Part shown: piece by piece, positions 1 through 12,700 of the stretch
Numbering within the stretch: the stretch's first letter is position 1
How the letters are laid out: the number at the start of each line of letters is the position of its first letter
Source of the DNA: Lepidodermella squamata
Lineage: Eukaryota; Gastrotricha
Direction of reading: 5' to 3'
DNA: 64,000 nucleotides
NCBI GenBank assembly: GCA_047495785.1
Contig: JBLDXI010000001.1
Span: forward strand, 682,001 to 746,000
The notes under the pieces: generated by a model
Seen by the model: the letters and a program-made list of their open reading frames with translations, nothing else
Databases searched by the model: none
Told to the model about the DNA's origin: nothing
Made by a program: the position numbers and the translations under genes

Positions 1-743
1 CCAAAACGAGATTTTGTGACGCAGCAGCCGCAGCAGCAGCGAGCCTTAGCACCCCGCCGGCTACTGTCTTACGGGCGGTGGTGGTGGTATTGACTCAAGG
101 AGCTGATCGCCCGATTTCAGGCGTTAATCACGTTCTGTCAACTTGCATTGCGCACACACGAACAAAAGACACGCCGTTTGACAAATTGGCTTTATTTATT
201 TCCAACGAAATTTCGATAGACGCATTTTGCGACTGCATGGCATCAACAAGAAGACATTAATAAATTCCACAACAAGAAGAAAAATTTAAAATTATTATGC
301 GAGTGCGCAATAAAATTTTACTTGCGTGAGGAGAGTCGCAAAAATCATCAAATAATTTTCACTTTAAATAATAATATTCGTAAATAAATGAAATTCATTA
401 ATAGTAAGCAAGTAATTATCGTAACAAAAATCGGTGCATTCGAATAAGAATTCTGCGAATCACCGCTTCGAATTGAAAAATCTGTACACTAAGTTTGACA
501 ACTGTTTTCCTTTTGCACAGCATCGATAAGGCTTTTTCCATTCATCAAACGAAATCACACTGGAGTGTCTAATAATAACAACGGTTTTACACGCAGGGAC
601 GAAATAGTCATTCCGTTTTCGATTAATAGGTAATAAATATCGAAAGTGAGACTGTGTAAGTCAAAATATCACACAAGAGCAAGTTGATTTTTTCCAGTAT
701 AAATTAATCATGCAAAAACTGTCTCATTCACTCATTCCATTAG
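1..743. other. intergenic, 3' flank of HERC2
   Basis: No gene is supported here. The first 100 bases are GC-rich with CAG/CCG triplets and stay open in one plus frame from the window edge for about 32 codons, so they could be the end of a gene lying to the left, but nothing is recognisable. The rest is AT-rich. Two overlapping TTTATT motifs (191-200, AATAAA on the minus strand) are the only canonical poly(A) signals for HERC2 on this side and would give a 3' UTR of about 550 nt. This assignment is an inference. Confidence 0.5.
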
Positions 744-3700
744 CTAGAAATGATGCGGATTGTTGAGAAGAACCTCCGTAACTGACATCGGGCCGCTACC
801 TCCGGTCGCACTGACATAGTCGTCAAGATCGATCGATTGGCAAGCGCTGATTGCGTAACGCAGTCGCGCTTCGAGCACGTCACGGCACGAATAGCGCGGC
901 AGCTTCAGCATGAAAAAACACGTCGAAGCCTCGGGCAAATAGGCATCGGCCGCGGGTGGTTCGCCAAACTTGTCCAGAGGTTGGATTACGAAATCTCGAC
1001 CTCGGAAATCACTCATTCGACGCGGCAGCCTCGATCGGCCCCAGACAAAGCGCAGCAATTGAGCTCTAAAAAGTAAAAAAATCGAAAAATTACTCACTTA
1101 AGAAAATTAAGGTGGATTGTTTACCTTTCTGAAGGCCTCAAATCTTCGACCACGTCCCAGAACCATCGAACAAGCGGCGAGTTGGCATCCAGACCGCCTC
1201 GATAAGAGGTGATCGAACGAAGAACATCAACCGAAACGTCAGGACTGCCGCATACCAGCCACTCGAGCTGCGCTGGGGTGAACAGCCGCAACAGTGGAAG
1301 CGGCACGACTCGGCCCAGACCATCAGCAATCCACTTGAGACACTCGTCGAATTCGTGTTGCCGGAATGCATATGCCGCGTTCAGGAATTGCTCGCGATTC
1401 GATGGGGTGATGACGGCGTTCTGACTGGCGTTCGTGTTGAGCAGTGGTACGAACTGGCCGAAAATATTCGGCACAGCCAGAGGCAGTTCCGACGCTCGCA
1501 GCAAATCGTCCGGCATTTGGGCGATTTCTCGCAGCGACGAGAACAGCGCCGGGTCGAGATCGCGCAGATCGCCCATAGACATGCCGTAGCTGGGCGAAGC
1601 AGTCAACAACCGCCACATCGCCGGCATTATCGAGACGGAGAGCGGGCTGCCGGTTCGAATGGCAATGCCCATTAAAACGCCGAGGAAGCGAAGGGATTCC
1701 GGTTTTCCGTCAGGTCGGAAAACGACGTGGTGAGGTGTATCTTCTCCACCCATGGCGACACCTAGTTGATTGTCTTCACTCGCGCATGGTGTATTGACCC
1801 CGCCGACGAGGTAAGCCGCACTGGTAAGACCAGCCTGAATTTCCTCACAAGCATCAGCGATGGAATCAGAAAAGCCGCCGCCACAATCGTCAACCGACTC
1901 GGCGACGAAACGAACTTTCCAGCAACGATTAGCCAGGAAAAGGCTGGATTCATTGAGGAGAGTCGGCAGCATCACAGCTAGCTGGTCGAAAACTGTTTGG
2001 CCATTTCCGGCTCGTCTTGCAACACGATCGATGCTAAGAACAGGGCCATGTTGGCGGTCTCTGATGGTCGTCAGAGAAACAACCCGCCTTAAAGTGGCTT
2101 CTTTATGAGGCAGTAGTAAAAACGGGGCGAGTTTTGAGGCGGACAGCGGCGTTACACACGGCGAGACCGGGAAATCGTCCGGCAATTCGCCGAATCTTAA
2201 CAGCGGAACTGACTGCCAGAAATTCTCGGAAAAGAGCTCGAAGACCAGAAGTCGATTTCTTAGCACCAGGCGGTCGATGCCGGTCAACGCTTGGCAATCG
2301 ACTGGTAATGTCCCGGTTGGGAAGCGAATCGTCGGTTTCGCGGCCATGCTCGACGTCGACAGCGATGGAACAGTCCACGCAAAAGAATGAGCTGACCCTG
2401 CTGCGATGTGAGTAATCGGCCTATTTCGCAGCACTGAAATCAACCGAGGCCGGGGCGCCGGTTGAGTTGATCCATCGCCAAGTTGGCCCTCGTCATTATC
2501 GCCAAAAGCATAAACTGAAGAATCAATAAATTGAAAATAAATTGTCAAATATTTCGAGAAATTACCTTCAGCGTCGGCTGTTAAAACAAGACAGTGAAGC
2601 GATCCAATGGCCATTTTGATGATTCGTTTGCCTAAAAGACCAGCAACTCGACGAGGTGTTCTGATGTGATCGGTGGTACCTTGGCCAAGCCGGAAGTACT
2701 CGCCTTTGCCCCATGTGTAAACTGCCCCTTGGCGAGTTAGGCAGGCTGAAAACTGAGAGCCACACGCCACCTGAATGACATCTTTATCGCTGAGACTCGG
2801 AATGATCATTGGAACGCGGCAGCCGTCACTACCACCACGGCCTAGTTTACCGTAATCACCATCGCCGAAGGACCAAACCGTACCATCGGCCGTCAGAGCC
2901 AGGGTCTGCGCGTCTCCTGAGCCACACGCCACATCGATTACAATGTGGTCTCTGAGCGCGGAAACTGCGACAGGTATCAGTTGGTCTTCACTGTCACCAT
3001 GCCCAAGACGGCCATAGCGACCCCGGCCCCATGTGAAAAGCTGACCATCGGCAGTGATAGCCGCGCTATGAGCCGACCCAGCAGCTACCCTCGTCACACT
3101 TTGACCCTTGAAAAATTCGATCAGCTTAGGCTGGTCTAAAACGACGCGGTTCCCGTGACCTAAAGCTCCGTCGCTATTGTCGCCCCAAGACCACACCTGG
3201 CCTTCGATCGAACGAGCGATGCAGTGTTTACCGCCGGCTGAAACCGCGACTTCAACGATTTGTGCGTCGTAAAGGCCGCGGATCAGCGTAGGCACGGCGA
3301 CGGAATCAGCGCCGCCGAGACCCAATCGACCACCTGCGCCGAAACCGAACGCGTAAACCCGGCCTTCTCGGGTGACCACGAAAGTCGACTGCTCCCCGCC
3401 AACAATCTGAATCGGCTCAAGCTGCTCGATTAAAGGAACAGAGCTGGGTGTCTTCACTTTAGGACCATCGGCTAGTGACAACTGGCCGCGGTGGTTATGG
3501 CCAAAAGCGAAAACCCTCCAGCCGGCCGCTTCAGACAGCGTCCAATCTTCAGGAGCCGAGTTGTACCAGGTAACTAGCTGCTCGTCCTGAGCTGACGTGA
3601 ACTTGGAATTATCTAAGAAATCATCCGACGCAGAGATGTCTTTATCGCGGTCTTTAGGCGCAGGGTTGGACGAGGCGATTCTGAAGTTCACAGCAGCTGT

Positions 3701-6700
3701 AAACCAGTCCGGCCATGCCTGGCGATCGACTAGCGCTCGTGAAATTGTCACGAACTGAACAAGCCGTTGAAACCAGGACGCCTGTTCGAAGGCTGGACAC
3801 AATCGGTCGAATCGAAGCGCCAGGGCCAGCGACACCAATTTTCGACAGAACGACGAAAAAACTAGGTGGCGGCCAGGTCGAACAACCGCTTCTTCGTAGT
3901 CGTACTGGAGAAGCAGAAGATTGGCCAGGTTGGCTAAAGGTCGCTCGATAAACATTTCGCACTTGTGGGCGAGGCAAATTTCCGCGCACATCGAAACAGC
4001 CCAACTGCGGTAATTGGGCGCGATACAACCGTTTTTAGCAATATCCGAAAGGGCATCGAGCAACAAGCTGATACTGTTATTCCGATCTTCGGCGGTATCG
4101 CTGTTGCTTCTATCCTCGTCATCAATGCTCAAAATAGGAGCGGCTGAGGGCAGGACCGATGTGATGACTTCAAGCGATGGCATTGCACATATTTTTCGAT
4201 CGGAAAGGCTCTGAACATGTTGAGAGCAATTCGAGAAAACGAAAAATCGGAAACCCCAACCAGCAGGTGACCCGGCCTCGGACTGAAACGTCCACGATAT
4301 GAAATCGCCCTCGACTAGCAATTCGTCACTAGGAGATGCCCAATCAGCTGCGTAATCACGTCCTGATTTCATGGAAACTACCCTACCAGCGTAGTCACAG
4401 ATTCGCAAGCAATCACGCCGCTTTTCAGTCGAGCATTGGCAATCGAAAACGATTCGCAAGCTGGTCGCTCCTGGTATTGATATATTGCCGTTTAGAACAG
4501 TTTTCTCAATGTAAGGATGTGGCGACTCTTGAACAACAGGTGGTAATGAGTCAAGGGGGCATGTTTTCGCCGAAACACCGCTAACACACGAAATTTCAGT
4601 CAGCTCGGGCAGATAGGTGTCCAATAAGCGCTTCGCATCGCAATTTTTCAGTGCTTGTTTCAAAGTGGCGATAAGCGGGGATGATTTCCGCGGAATTCGA
4701 GAGATCGCTCCTTCAAGGCCGTGGTCAGCGAAATAAGTCATACGACCAGCTAGACCCAGTTTAAGGAGGCGGGTGAAAGCTGACATGAGCGAAGAACCTT
4801 CTCCGCCGGTTGATCTACGCGCGAATTTTTCGAATGTTTCCGTAGCATCCGGCCGCTCCGAAATGTCGAGGACAACGGCTCTCAACCGATAGATGATGTG
4901 ACTGCGAAGTAAGTGAACGACATAGGCAGCGCTTGATCGGCATGCGCTGTTTGATTTCGTTTTATCGCTGCTGTTGCTCGAATTTTTACACAAAATTCGA
5001 TATGCAAGTGATTGCTTCATTTCATGACTAGCGCTATTTGGCGATGAAGAACCGGTTGTTGGAACAGTCGGCGGTGGTTCCCAACCGCCATTAGCATTTG
5101 GTAGAAGGCCGATAACAGTTTGACCCAACGGATCCAACGGAACAGCGAAAGGTAGCGGAGAAGGTTTTACGCCTGAAGAGTCGCTGCTCAGTGACCGCAG
5201 TCGAAGATTAGGCGTCGAAGGCGATGGACTAGTGCCAAATGATGGTTGCTTTTCACCAGCTGGTAGGCAGACAATACCCGTGTGACTGGAGCCGCAAGAC
5301 GCTGCGACGACCTTGTAGGTCTCTGGTAAGCCTTCGAGTAGTGTAGGCACCTTATTAGCCGCACTCTGGCCATTGCCCTGTTGGAAATGATCGCCATCTC
5401 CCCATAGGTAAACACGCCCAGAAGCGCAAATTGCGAGAGAATGAAGCGCTCCTACGGCTACGTCGACTACCTTTTCCTCACCCAGACCGCCACCAACAAC
5501 ACGTTGAGGACGTCGGAAGTGAGCTTCGGTGCCGTGACCCAGTCGGTAGTAATCGCCCTTACCGAAAGTGAACACTTTGCCGCATTTCGTTCGCACCAAA
5601 GAGAATTGAGCGCCACATTCAACCTGGCAAACGCCCAGCCCGGTAAGATCAGGGACGATTGTTGGAATCGAGCACGACTCGTTACCACCACGGCCTAATT
5701 TCCCGAAATCGCCGTCACCGAACGACCAAACGAGTTCGTCAGCAGTGAGAACCAGCGTTTGGGCATCTCTGCTACCGCAAGCGACTTGTATGACCTCGCG
5801 GCCTCGGAACGCTTCGACCAGTTTAGGCAGGAAATGATTAGTTGTATCGCCATGGCCAAGACGGCCAAATTCGCCGAGGCCCCACGTATACAAATCTCCA
5901 TTAGCTGCAATACAAGCCGAATGCGAACTGCCGGCCGAAATCGCTTTTACAGTGATCGACTGATCAGCGAGATGTTTGATCAAGCGCGGTTCGAGGCAGG
6001 TTATTTCATCACCATGGCCCAATTTGCCGTTTTCACCGTCACCCCAGGAGTAGACGCGACCATCGACTGATAGAGCCATCGCATGCCTACCGCCTGAATG
6101 GACGGATATCTTTGTAATGAAAGCATATGACAGCTCGCCGCCAAGTTCTCGAGGCGTGGCAACGGTGTCGGGAACATCACCAAGGCCAAGCCGGCCATTT
6201 GAAGCGTCCCCACAAGCGTAAACGTGGCCATTATGGGTCAGGAAAAAGCTGCACTTAGAGCCAAATGAAAGTGAAACAACGCCAACACCAGCAAATGGCA
6301 GCGGCTCTTCAATAAATGGCTGTTTGACCTTGAAGAAAAACAAACAAGTTTCAATAAATCAATGAGGCAATAATGAGTGAGTATAAGCTTACTTTGACTG
6401 GTCCTCGCCGTGCGAGCTGTTCCTTATCATTGAGACCCCAGCCATAAACAATCGTTGGTGGACTGTTTTGGGTAAATTGAGTAGTGCTTTGAGCACCTAC
6501 TGTGGTCGAAGAAGTCGTTCGCAGCATGTTACGTCGAATGATGGCTTGCGGCAAGTGGTCATCGCTATCCTCACCTTCCGAGGACGAGCTGAGGACTAAA
6601 ATTTCGTCTTCATCGGCGAGAGTGATCGATTTTTTAGAGTCGCTGCTTTCGTCGTCATCAACCATGCCTTGGTCGCCGTCAGCCGCTCCGAGAATCTGGT

Positions 6701-9700
6701 GGCGGGTGGGCATCATTCTCGGGGAAATCATCAAATTGCTGATTCTACACGGCGTATTGAGTCCACCACGAGTACCAGGAATTCGAATTTCCACACAGGC
6801 ATAGTACTTGTGAAGAGGTTTTGCAAGCATCTCGACAACAACGATGTCTGGCGCGACAGGGAAAGTTCGAACTGTCCGCAACCGGGTCGGAGACTGTCCG
6901 ATGCGAAGAACGAGTACGCTTGGTAACGAATCAGGACGATGTGATTCCAATTCGACGCAAATTGATTGTAACAAAACGCCAGGTTTGATAGATAGCTGAA
7001 TCCAATGAGGAGGATTTACGCCTGGTTGTGAGAACCAAGAAATCGGCGACCCTGGTTGCGCTTGTTTGAAAAGGTTGACATTCGAAGACGCTGCTACATG
7101 CGAAACACAGGCTGACCAAGTGTTACAGGGATTCGCTACTGCTGTTGAGCTCGAAGCTTTGAAAGTAGACGTTCCACTACGCTCGTCTCGCTTAGCGAAA
7201 ATAGGCCCGCGTGTCTTCACGAATGCAAAAAGACCGTGGACATGGCTGTTCTGCGACAAACGGCGCCGGCATGAGGCGCAAACGATGAAAAATTCCGGAG
7301 GTTTGCATTTCCGGCATCGATAATAAATAGTGTCAGATGAGACGTTGATATCATTCTCGCACTCTGAACAAATAACCATAGGTTCTGATGGAATAATTTC
7401 GAGCTCTTTGCGCAGCCCGGCCCAGCGATGTTGTTGCTGGAAGTTGACGTAGACAAGATCGTCCAACAAAGCGACGACAACACCGATCGAGCCATGAGTG
7501 ACTGAGCCCCATTTGTACCGTGGAACCGTCACAGAGTCGCGAACCTTGACTGAATCGCCAATTTCAATCTCACGCTTGGTTTCCCAAGGCCAGGAAACGA
7601 CTGACAAATCAGTCGAGCTAACCCATAGCCGCTGACCGCAAAGTCGCCAATAGACCAAGACATTTTTCGCTGACATGCCACCCTCAGCTTTATTGCTGCT
7701 GCGAGGTTCTTCCAACGAGCTACCAATCAAACGATTCAATGATCGGAACTGGGATGAAAATGAAGGCAGTCCAGCACGGGTGGTGGCCGCTTCAACCCCG
7801 ACTCGAAGGACGAATCCGGTCTCTCCAGCGATGACGCCGTCGATTCTTACTAGGCTCTTCACGATTTGACCAACGCTAACTTCTGAATTCGGAGTAAGTT
7901 CGCCCGCAACTTCAGCAGCCAAAACAGTTGGCGACCTAGAGGCTTGATCGCGGCGAACAGATCGGCCAAAAGCGGCAATAGGTGGCCTTAAACGGCTTCC
8001 TAGACCAGCCAAAGCCCCCTCGGCACGTTCCTCAGAACTGCTAGCTGCATTATCCTCACCCTCTTCGTTAGAAGTGGACGAAGAAGTCGCACCAAGCATG
8101 TTTAGTGACAATGTATCTTCTCCATCATCACCAACCAGGGTAGAGGATAGAAATCGACCAAGTGATCGGCGTAACAATGGCTGTCGGTCACGCCTATTTG
8201 CGCGGCGCGAGTTGTTCGAAGCTGCAGTGTTCGATTCTGCCGAGTCGTCGACTAACGGCGGGTTCTCGACCAGCCAATTCACGACAGCATCAAGACTCGG
8301 TGGGCGAGAATCCGCCTCAGGTAGTAGGGAAGCGTAAGCTTCGTATATATGAGATCGAGAGAATCCCATTTCGGTCAAACGCCTCACATCGCTGTCATCC
8401 TCGCCGATGGGCAGGCCAGGGGTCGGCTCCTCGTCCCAGGCAGTTGACGTGCCACCAGTTCCTGCGGCGATCAATTCGCCACATTCAATTGTTGTGACAG
8501 TGTCGTCTTCGCTCGTCGATAGATTCTCACCGTCCAGCTTGATTGAATGAGATTCCTCCTCGGAGTCGTCGATATTAGCGACACCGGATGCGGAATCGAA
8601 CCCACCACAAGCTTGGTCGAAGCCCGATGAAGCCGGATTGTTAGAGGACGTTTTCATGGAAGATTCAACCGATAGTGTTTGCAAAGACCCAGCTTCGTCA
8701 ATCGTCTCGATTTCTCCACCCGGGGTGCCGGATGGGTTGTGAACTAACGAGACTGATGATGAAGAGGGCGTCGAAGGGTAATGTCGGCAAACTTCGATAA
8801 GTGGCGTGAGCGCAGTTTGAATTGTCATTGGCGAATATTTCGGCCTGACATTCGTGCTTTTGCTAGCTGCTTTTACCAAGTGCACGAAATCGGCGACGTT
8901 TGTAAAATTCAACATTGAAGTCGACCTGCTACCAAGTGACGACGAAACGAATTGCATGAAAAGCTTGGCCGATTGGAATAGCATAGACTTCTTCGTGTTA
9001 TTCACAGCTGAGCTATCAACACCAGCTAGTAACAACTGCCGGTCAAGATAATCCAGAAGCGAAATATGCTTGAGAATCAGCGCGCTGATTGGTTCCTCCA
9101 AATTTTCATCGCCAGAATGCGTATGGACTAGTCGGAAAGGAAACAACGGCTTCAACTCGACCTTCGAAAGAGCTACATTCAAACTCTGAGGACCACTCGA
9201 ACGAGTCAGAACCAAAGCAGTAGCTTTTGGAACGATAAGTTGAATGTAACCAATACAGGGCGCCATAATCTCGGCCCCGCAGTAAGCCCGCCCCTCACAT
9301 TCGAGGCCCATCAGGGCGAGCAGTGGCAAAATTTCCAGAAATTCTTGCTCAGTGCTCTGCTTCGAATTTTTAGTCATCATAGATTCGAGCACGGTTGCGT
9401 ATGATACCATCGCAGTTTGAATCCGATGGTTGACGTTCTTCTGAACTTCATAGCAATTGATGTAGATTCGTCGAAGGCAATCGACCGCGTGAAGCATCAA
9501 AGTTTCAGGATAAGTTGCCGAATAAGGAACCTTCATATCATCGGTTCGGCTCAGCTCACTTGATGCAGTCAGAGAGGTGGTAAGGTATGCAGAAATCGAC
9601 GAGAAAAGCGACCATGCAACCTCGCCAAAACGTGTATCTTTACGCAACGTTTCAATATTTGAACGAAGCGAAAATAAACTTTTAACCACCACGAAAACGT

Positions 9701-12700
9701 GAATCGCAATGAAGAAATGCGGATGAGCGCGACATGCGGACTGCTCAATTTGTTTCAGCATTTTCACAAAAAGATTCAGCCAGTTCATGTCTTGTACCAT
9801 GGCTCGCGCGTAAATTGGATTTCCGGCTAGTTCGTGAAGTAGAGAAAAGCCATAGATGTCTCGGAAACAGACATCAGCCTCTGAAAGGGTGAGAGAAGCC
9901 ATCGTTTGCTCACCATCAGCCAGCTCATGCTGTTTCATCGACCAAAAGTGCTCATACAAATGCAACAGGAAGTCAAGAAATCGACGCGCGTTTGCATCTA
10001 ACGCAGAACCGCATTTCGCAACGCTTGATGATGAAATCAAATTTTGCAGAAATTTCTGGCCAGTCGATGTTAGCAACGAAATCAGCGGTATGTGGTGCTT
10101 CTTATCGCCGTGATCTCCCAACAAGTTTCCGTCAAAAACCGATTCAGCTCCACTTTCAATCGAATGAAACTCTTCATCGTCTTCTGGCTGATCGCCGTCA
10201 CTTGCGTTTCGCGCGTTTCTGTTACCCCCGTCGTCATTGTCAGACGCGCTGCCCATGTTATCAGTGGCTGAGTGATCATCTTGCCTAGCCAGACGAAGGT
10301 CGTACTTAGAATCACGTCCCATACGGTAATTATTCGTGATCCCATTCGGCCATTTAACCCGAACCCAGCCGTCTGCAACAGGTCTGAGGACAATACCGAC
10401 TGAACGGCCACCCTCAGCAACATCTTGATCACCCCAACACCAATGTGGGCCACGGACAACCTCGGAACCGGTTGTCAAACGTTTAGCCTCCTCATCCCAT
10501 CGAAAACGAGCTGATTTATCTCTCAACTTCCGCTCATAGATCAAACACTTCGGGTACGCAACCGTTTTCAGCCTCTCTCCGCCGTTTTGATCGACAGCGT
10601 TTGATAACACCCGTATCAGGCGAGCTAAGAAGCCCTGCATCAACAATAATGACGGCGATTCAGGACCCGAGAACTTGGTTGACAAGTACAATACAATCGG
10701 GCATAACAATGACAGCTGAAGATGGTCAGAGAAAAGCGGAGCAACCAAGCCCAGCGCGTCTACCAATTTGAGGGTGAATCGCTCCCAGGAGTCAACCAAG
10801 ATGTGCTCACTTTTGCGGCTCAAGATGTTTGAATATCGAGACAGTTTTGTCCTCGACGGTTCCGATTGTTGCAAGCTATTGATAGCCGCAAAAGAGAGAC
10901 CAGCCAAGAAAGAATCCAGCAAATGAGGAACGGCTTTGACATCTGTAATGCCAAGCTGCTCGAAATTCGGCAACGAAAATGCACCGAACACATCAGTCAA
11001 CATTTGCGTTGTTTCCGTTTGACACACGGCCAATTCGATATGCATTCTGAACCGCAATTTCAACTCGGTGATTTGTGAAATCTTTGCAAATTGAACAAAA
11101 CGAGTCAGCTTTGAACAAGCGACCAATCTGTCGCCGTCTAATAGGCCATAGCGCCACGTTTTGTACAAATTTCGGCAAATTGGATCACTTATCATCAAGA
11201 TAACGTCATTCCATTTCGCGAACGGATCTTGTTCGGTGTCCTTCTCTTTGCTGGCCACGTATTGAACAGCTCGTTTCCACCGATTTTTCTTCCGCAATTG
11301 CAACATGCGCTGGCAGATCTCAGAACTGAAATCGAAGGATTGATCGACAGAGTTCAGCAGAAAACGGAGAGCGAAAAACACAGGACTGCAGACTGACGAG
11401 TGGTCAACCGCAGGAGACACCTGGCTTTGAAATTGTTTGACAATGTGTTGCAAAATCGACGACACGGCGCGAAAAACATCCGAAACAATCGGCAATTTAA
11501 CGATTAAATCAGAACAATCGCCCGGCTTCATTAGAAAAGATTGAAGGGGCTCGATTAAATCCATGTGGCGAACAAATGCGGCTAATGAGTAACGCTTTAC
11601 TGCACGCAATGCCACGTTTTCATTAGCAGCAAGCTTGACAGCGGTTAAATTGTTGTTGGTCATATACAAGTCAAAAATCGCCAGTAATTTCTCGACTGAC
11701 TCAGCAAACGAAGCATGCGGGCGTTGACCTGATAGCGAAGAAACGAAATCGCCCACGGCCTGCAGCTGGGTTGTGTCGAAATCTGAGACTAGGGACGATC
11801 GGAAAATTCCAGAATGAACCAAATCGATCATGTCTTCTGGGAATTGAGAGACCGGTTCTTGCGCCAACACTTCCACGGAAAATAGTGAGATAGCGAACAA
11901 AACCGATTGAACAAGTTCGCGAAAGGGTGGTACATGGGGACCCTCGGCAAATGAAACCGGCGAGCTGTCGCCGTCAACTTCTTCCGCCATTCTACCCATA
12001 CCAAATCGAGTGATAAAGCATCGGATTTTCTGCTGAAGTTCACGAGATGGGCCGGTCCCAGTCATGAAAACAGGGGTCGCCTCTCGGCCTCGAATTGAAG
12101 ACAGGGCAACTTCTTTGTTCAAAAATTGCAAATCTTTAGCGGTAGCCTCGGAAATGTCTAATACGCAACCGTGGACGATAGTCATTGTATTTCGCATAGC
12201 ATTCGAGATCGAACCCAAGCTAAATCTTTGATGAAGCGTCCGCGCTGGTAGAGCAGACTGCCAGGACATGACGTAAGACTCGAGCCAATGCTCGAATCGA
12301 GCGAATGAGCCATCCATTTCAACGAGAGCCAGAGATATTGGCTGTAATGCACTGACAAGGAAAAGGCCAAGAGGCCGTCCGTTATCTGACCCGATGAAAT
12401 GATGCTTCGCATGTAAAAGAATTGCCATGAAGGCGTCGATAACTTCTGGCAGGCAAGTTGACATGATGCTGTCGCCGAAAAAACGCTGACAAGCGTGAAG
12501 CATGTACACTGGTGACATTTTGCCAATGCGAATAAGCGCTTGGAAAATTTCAGTGCATGATGAGCAGAAAAAGGTCATGAAGTCACGCGCGAGAGCGACT
12601 CCCCGGCAAATAGAGGTCGCTGGGCAGCCATCAGGCGACCCTGCGCACGAGCAAAACGCGATATGGGAGAAGAGGTGACGCATGAAATGCGAAACTAGCA

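Noticed and set aside
78-260. 60-codon plus-strand frame at the left edge
   Set aside because: Low-complexity start, no homology recognised, and no splice or poly(A) context tying it to a gene.
1355-2415. Several 90-110 codon plus-strand frames opposite HERC2 exons
   Set aside because: They are antisense shadows of a highly conserved HECT coding region and have no independent motifs.
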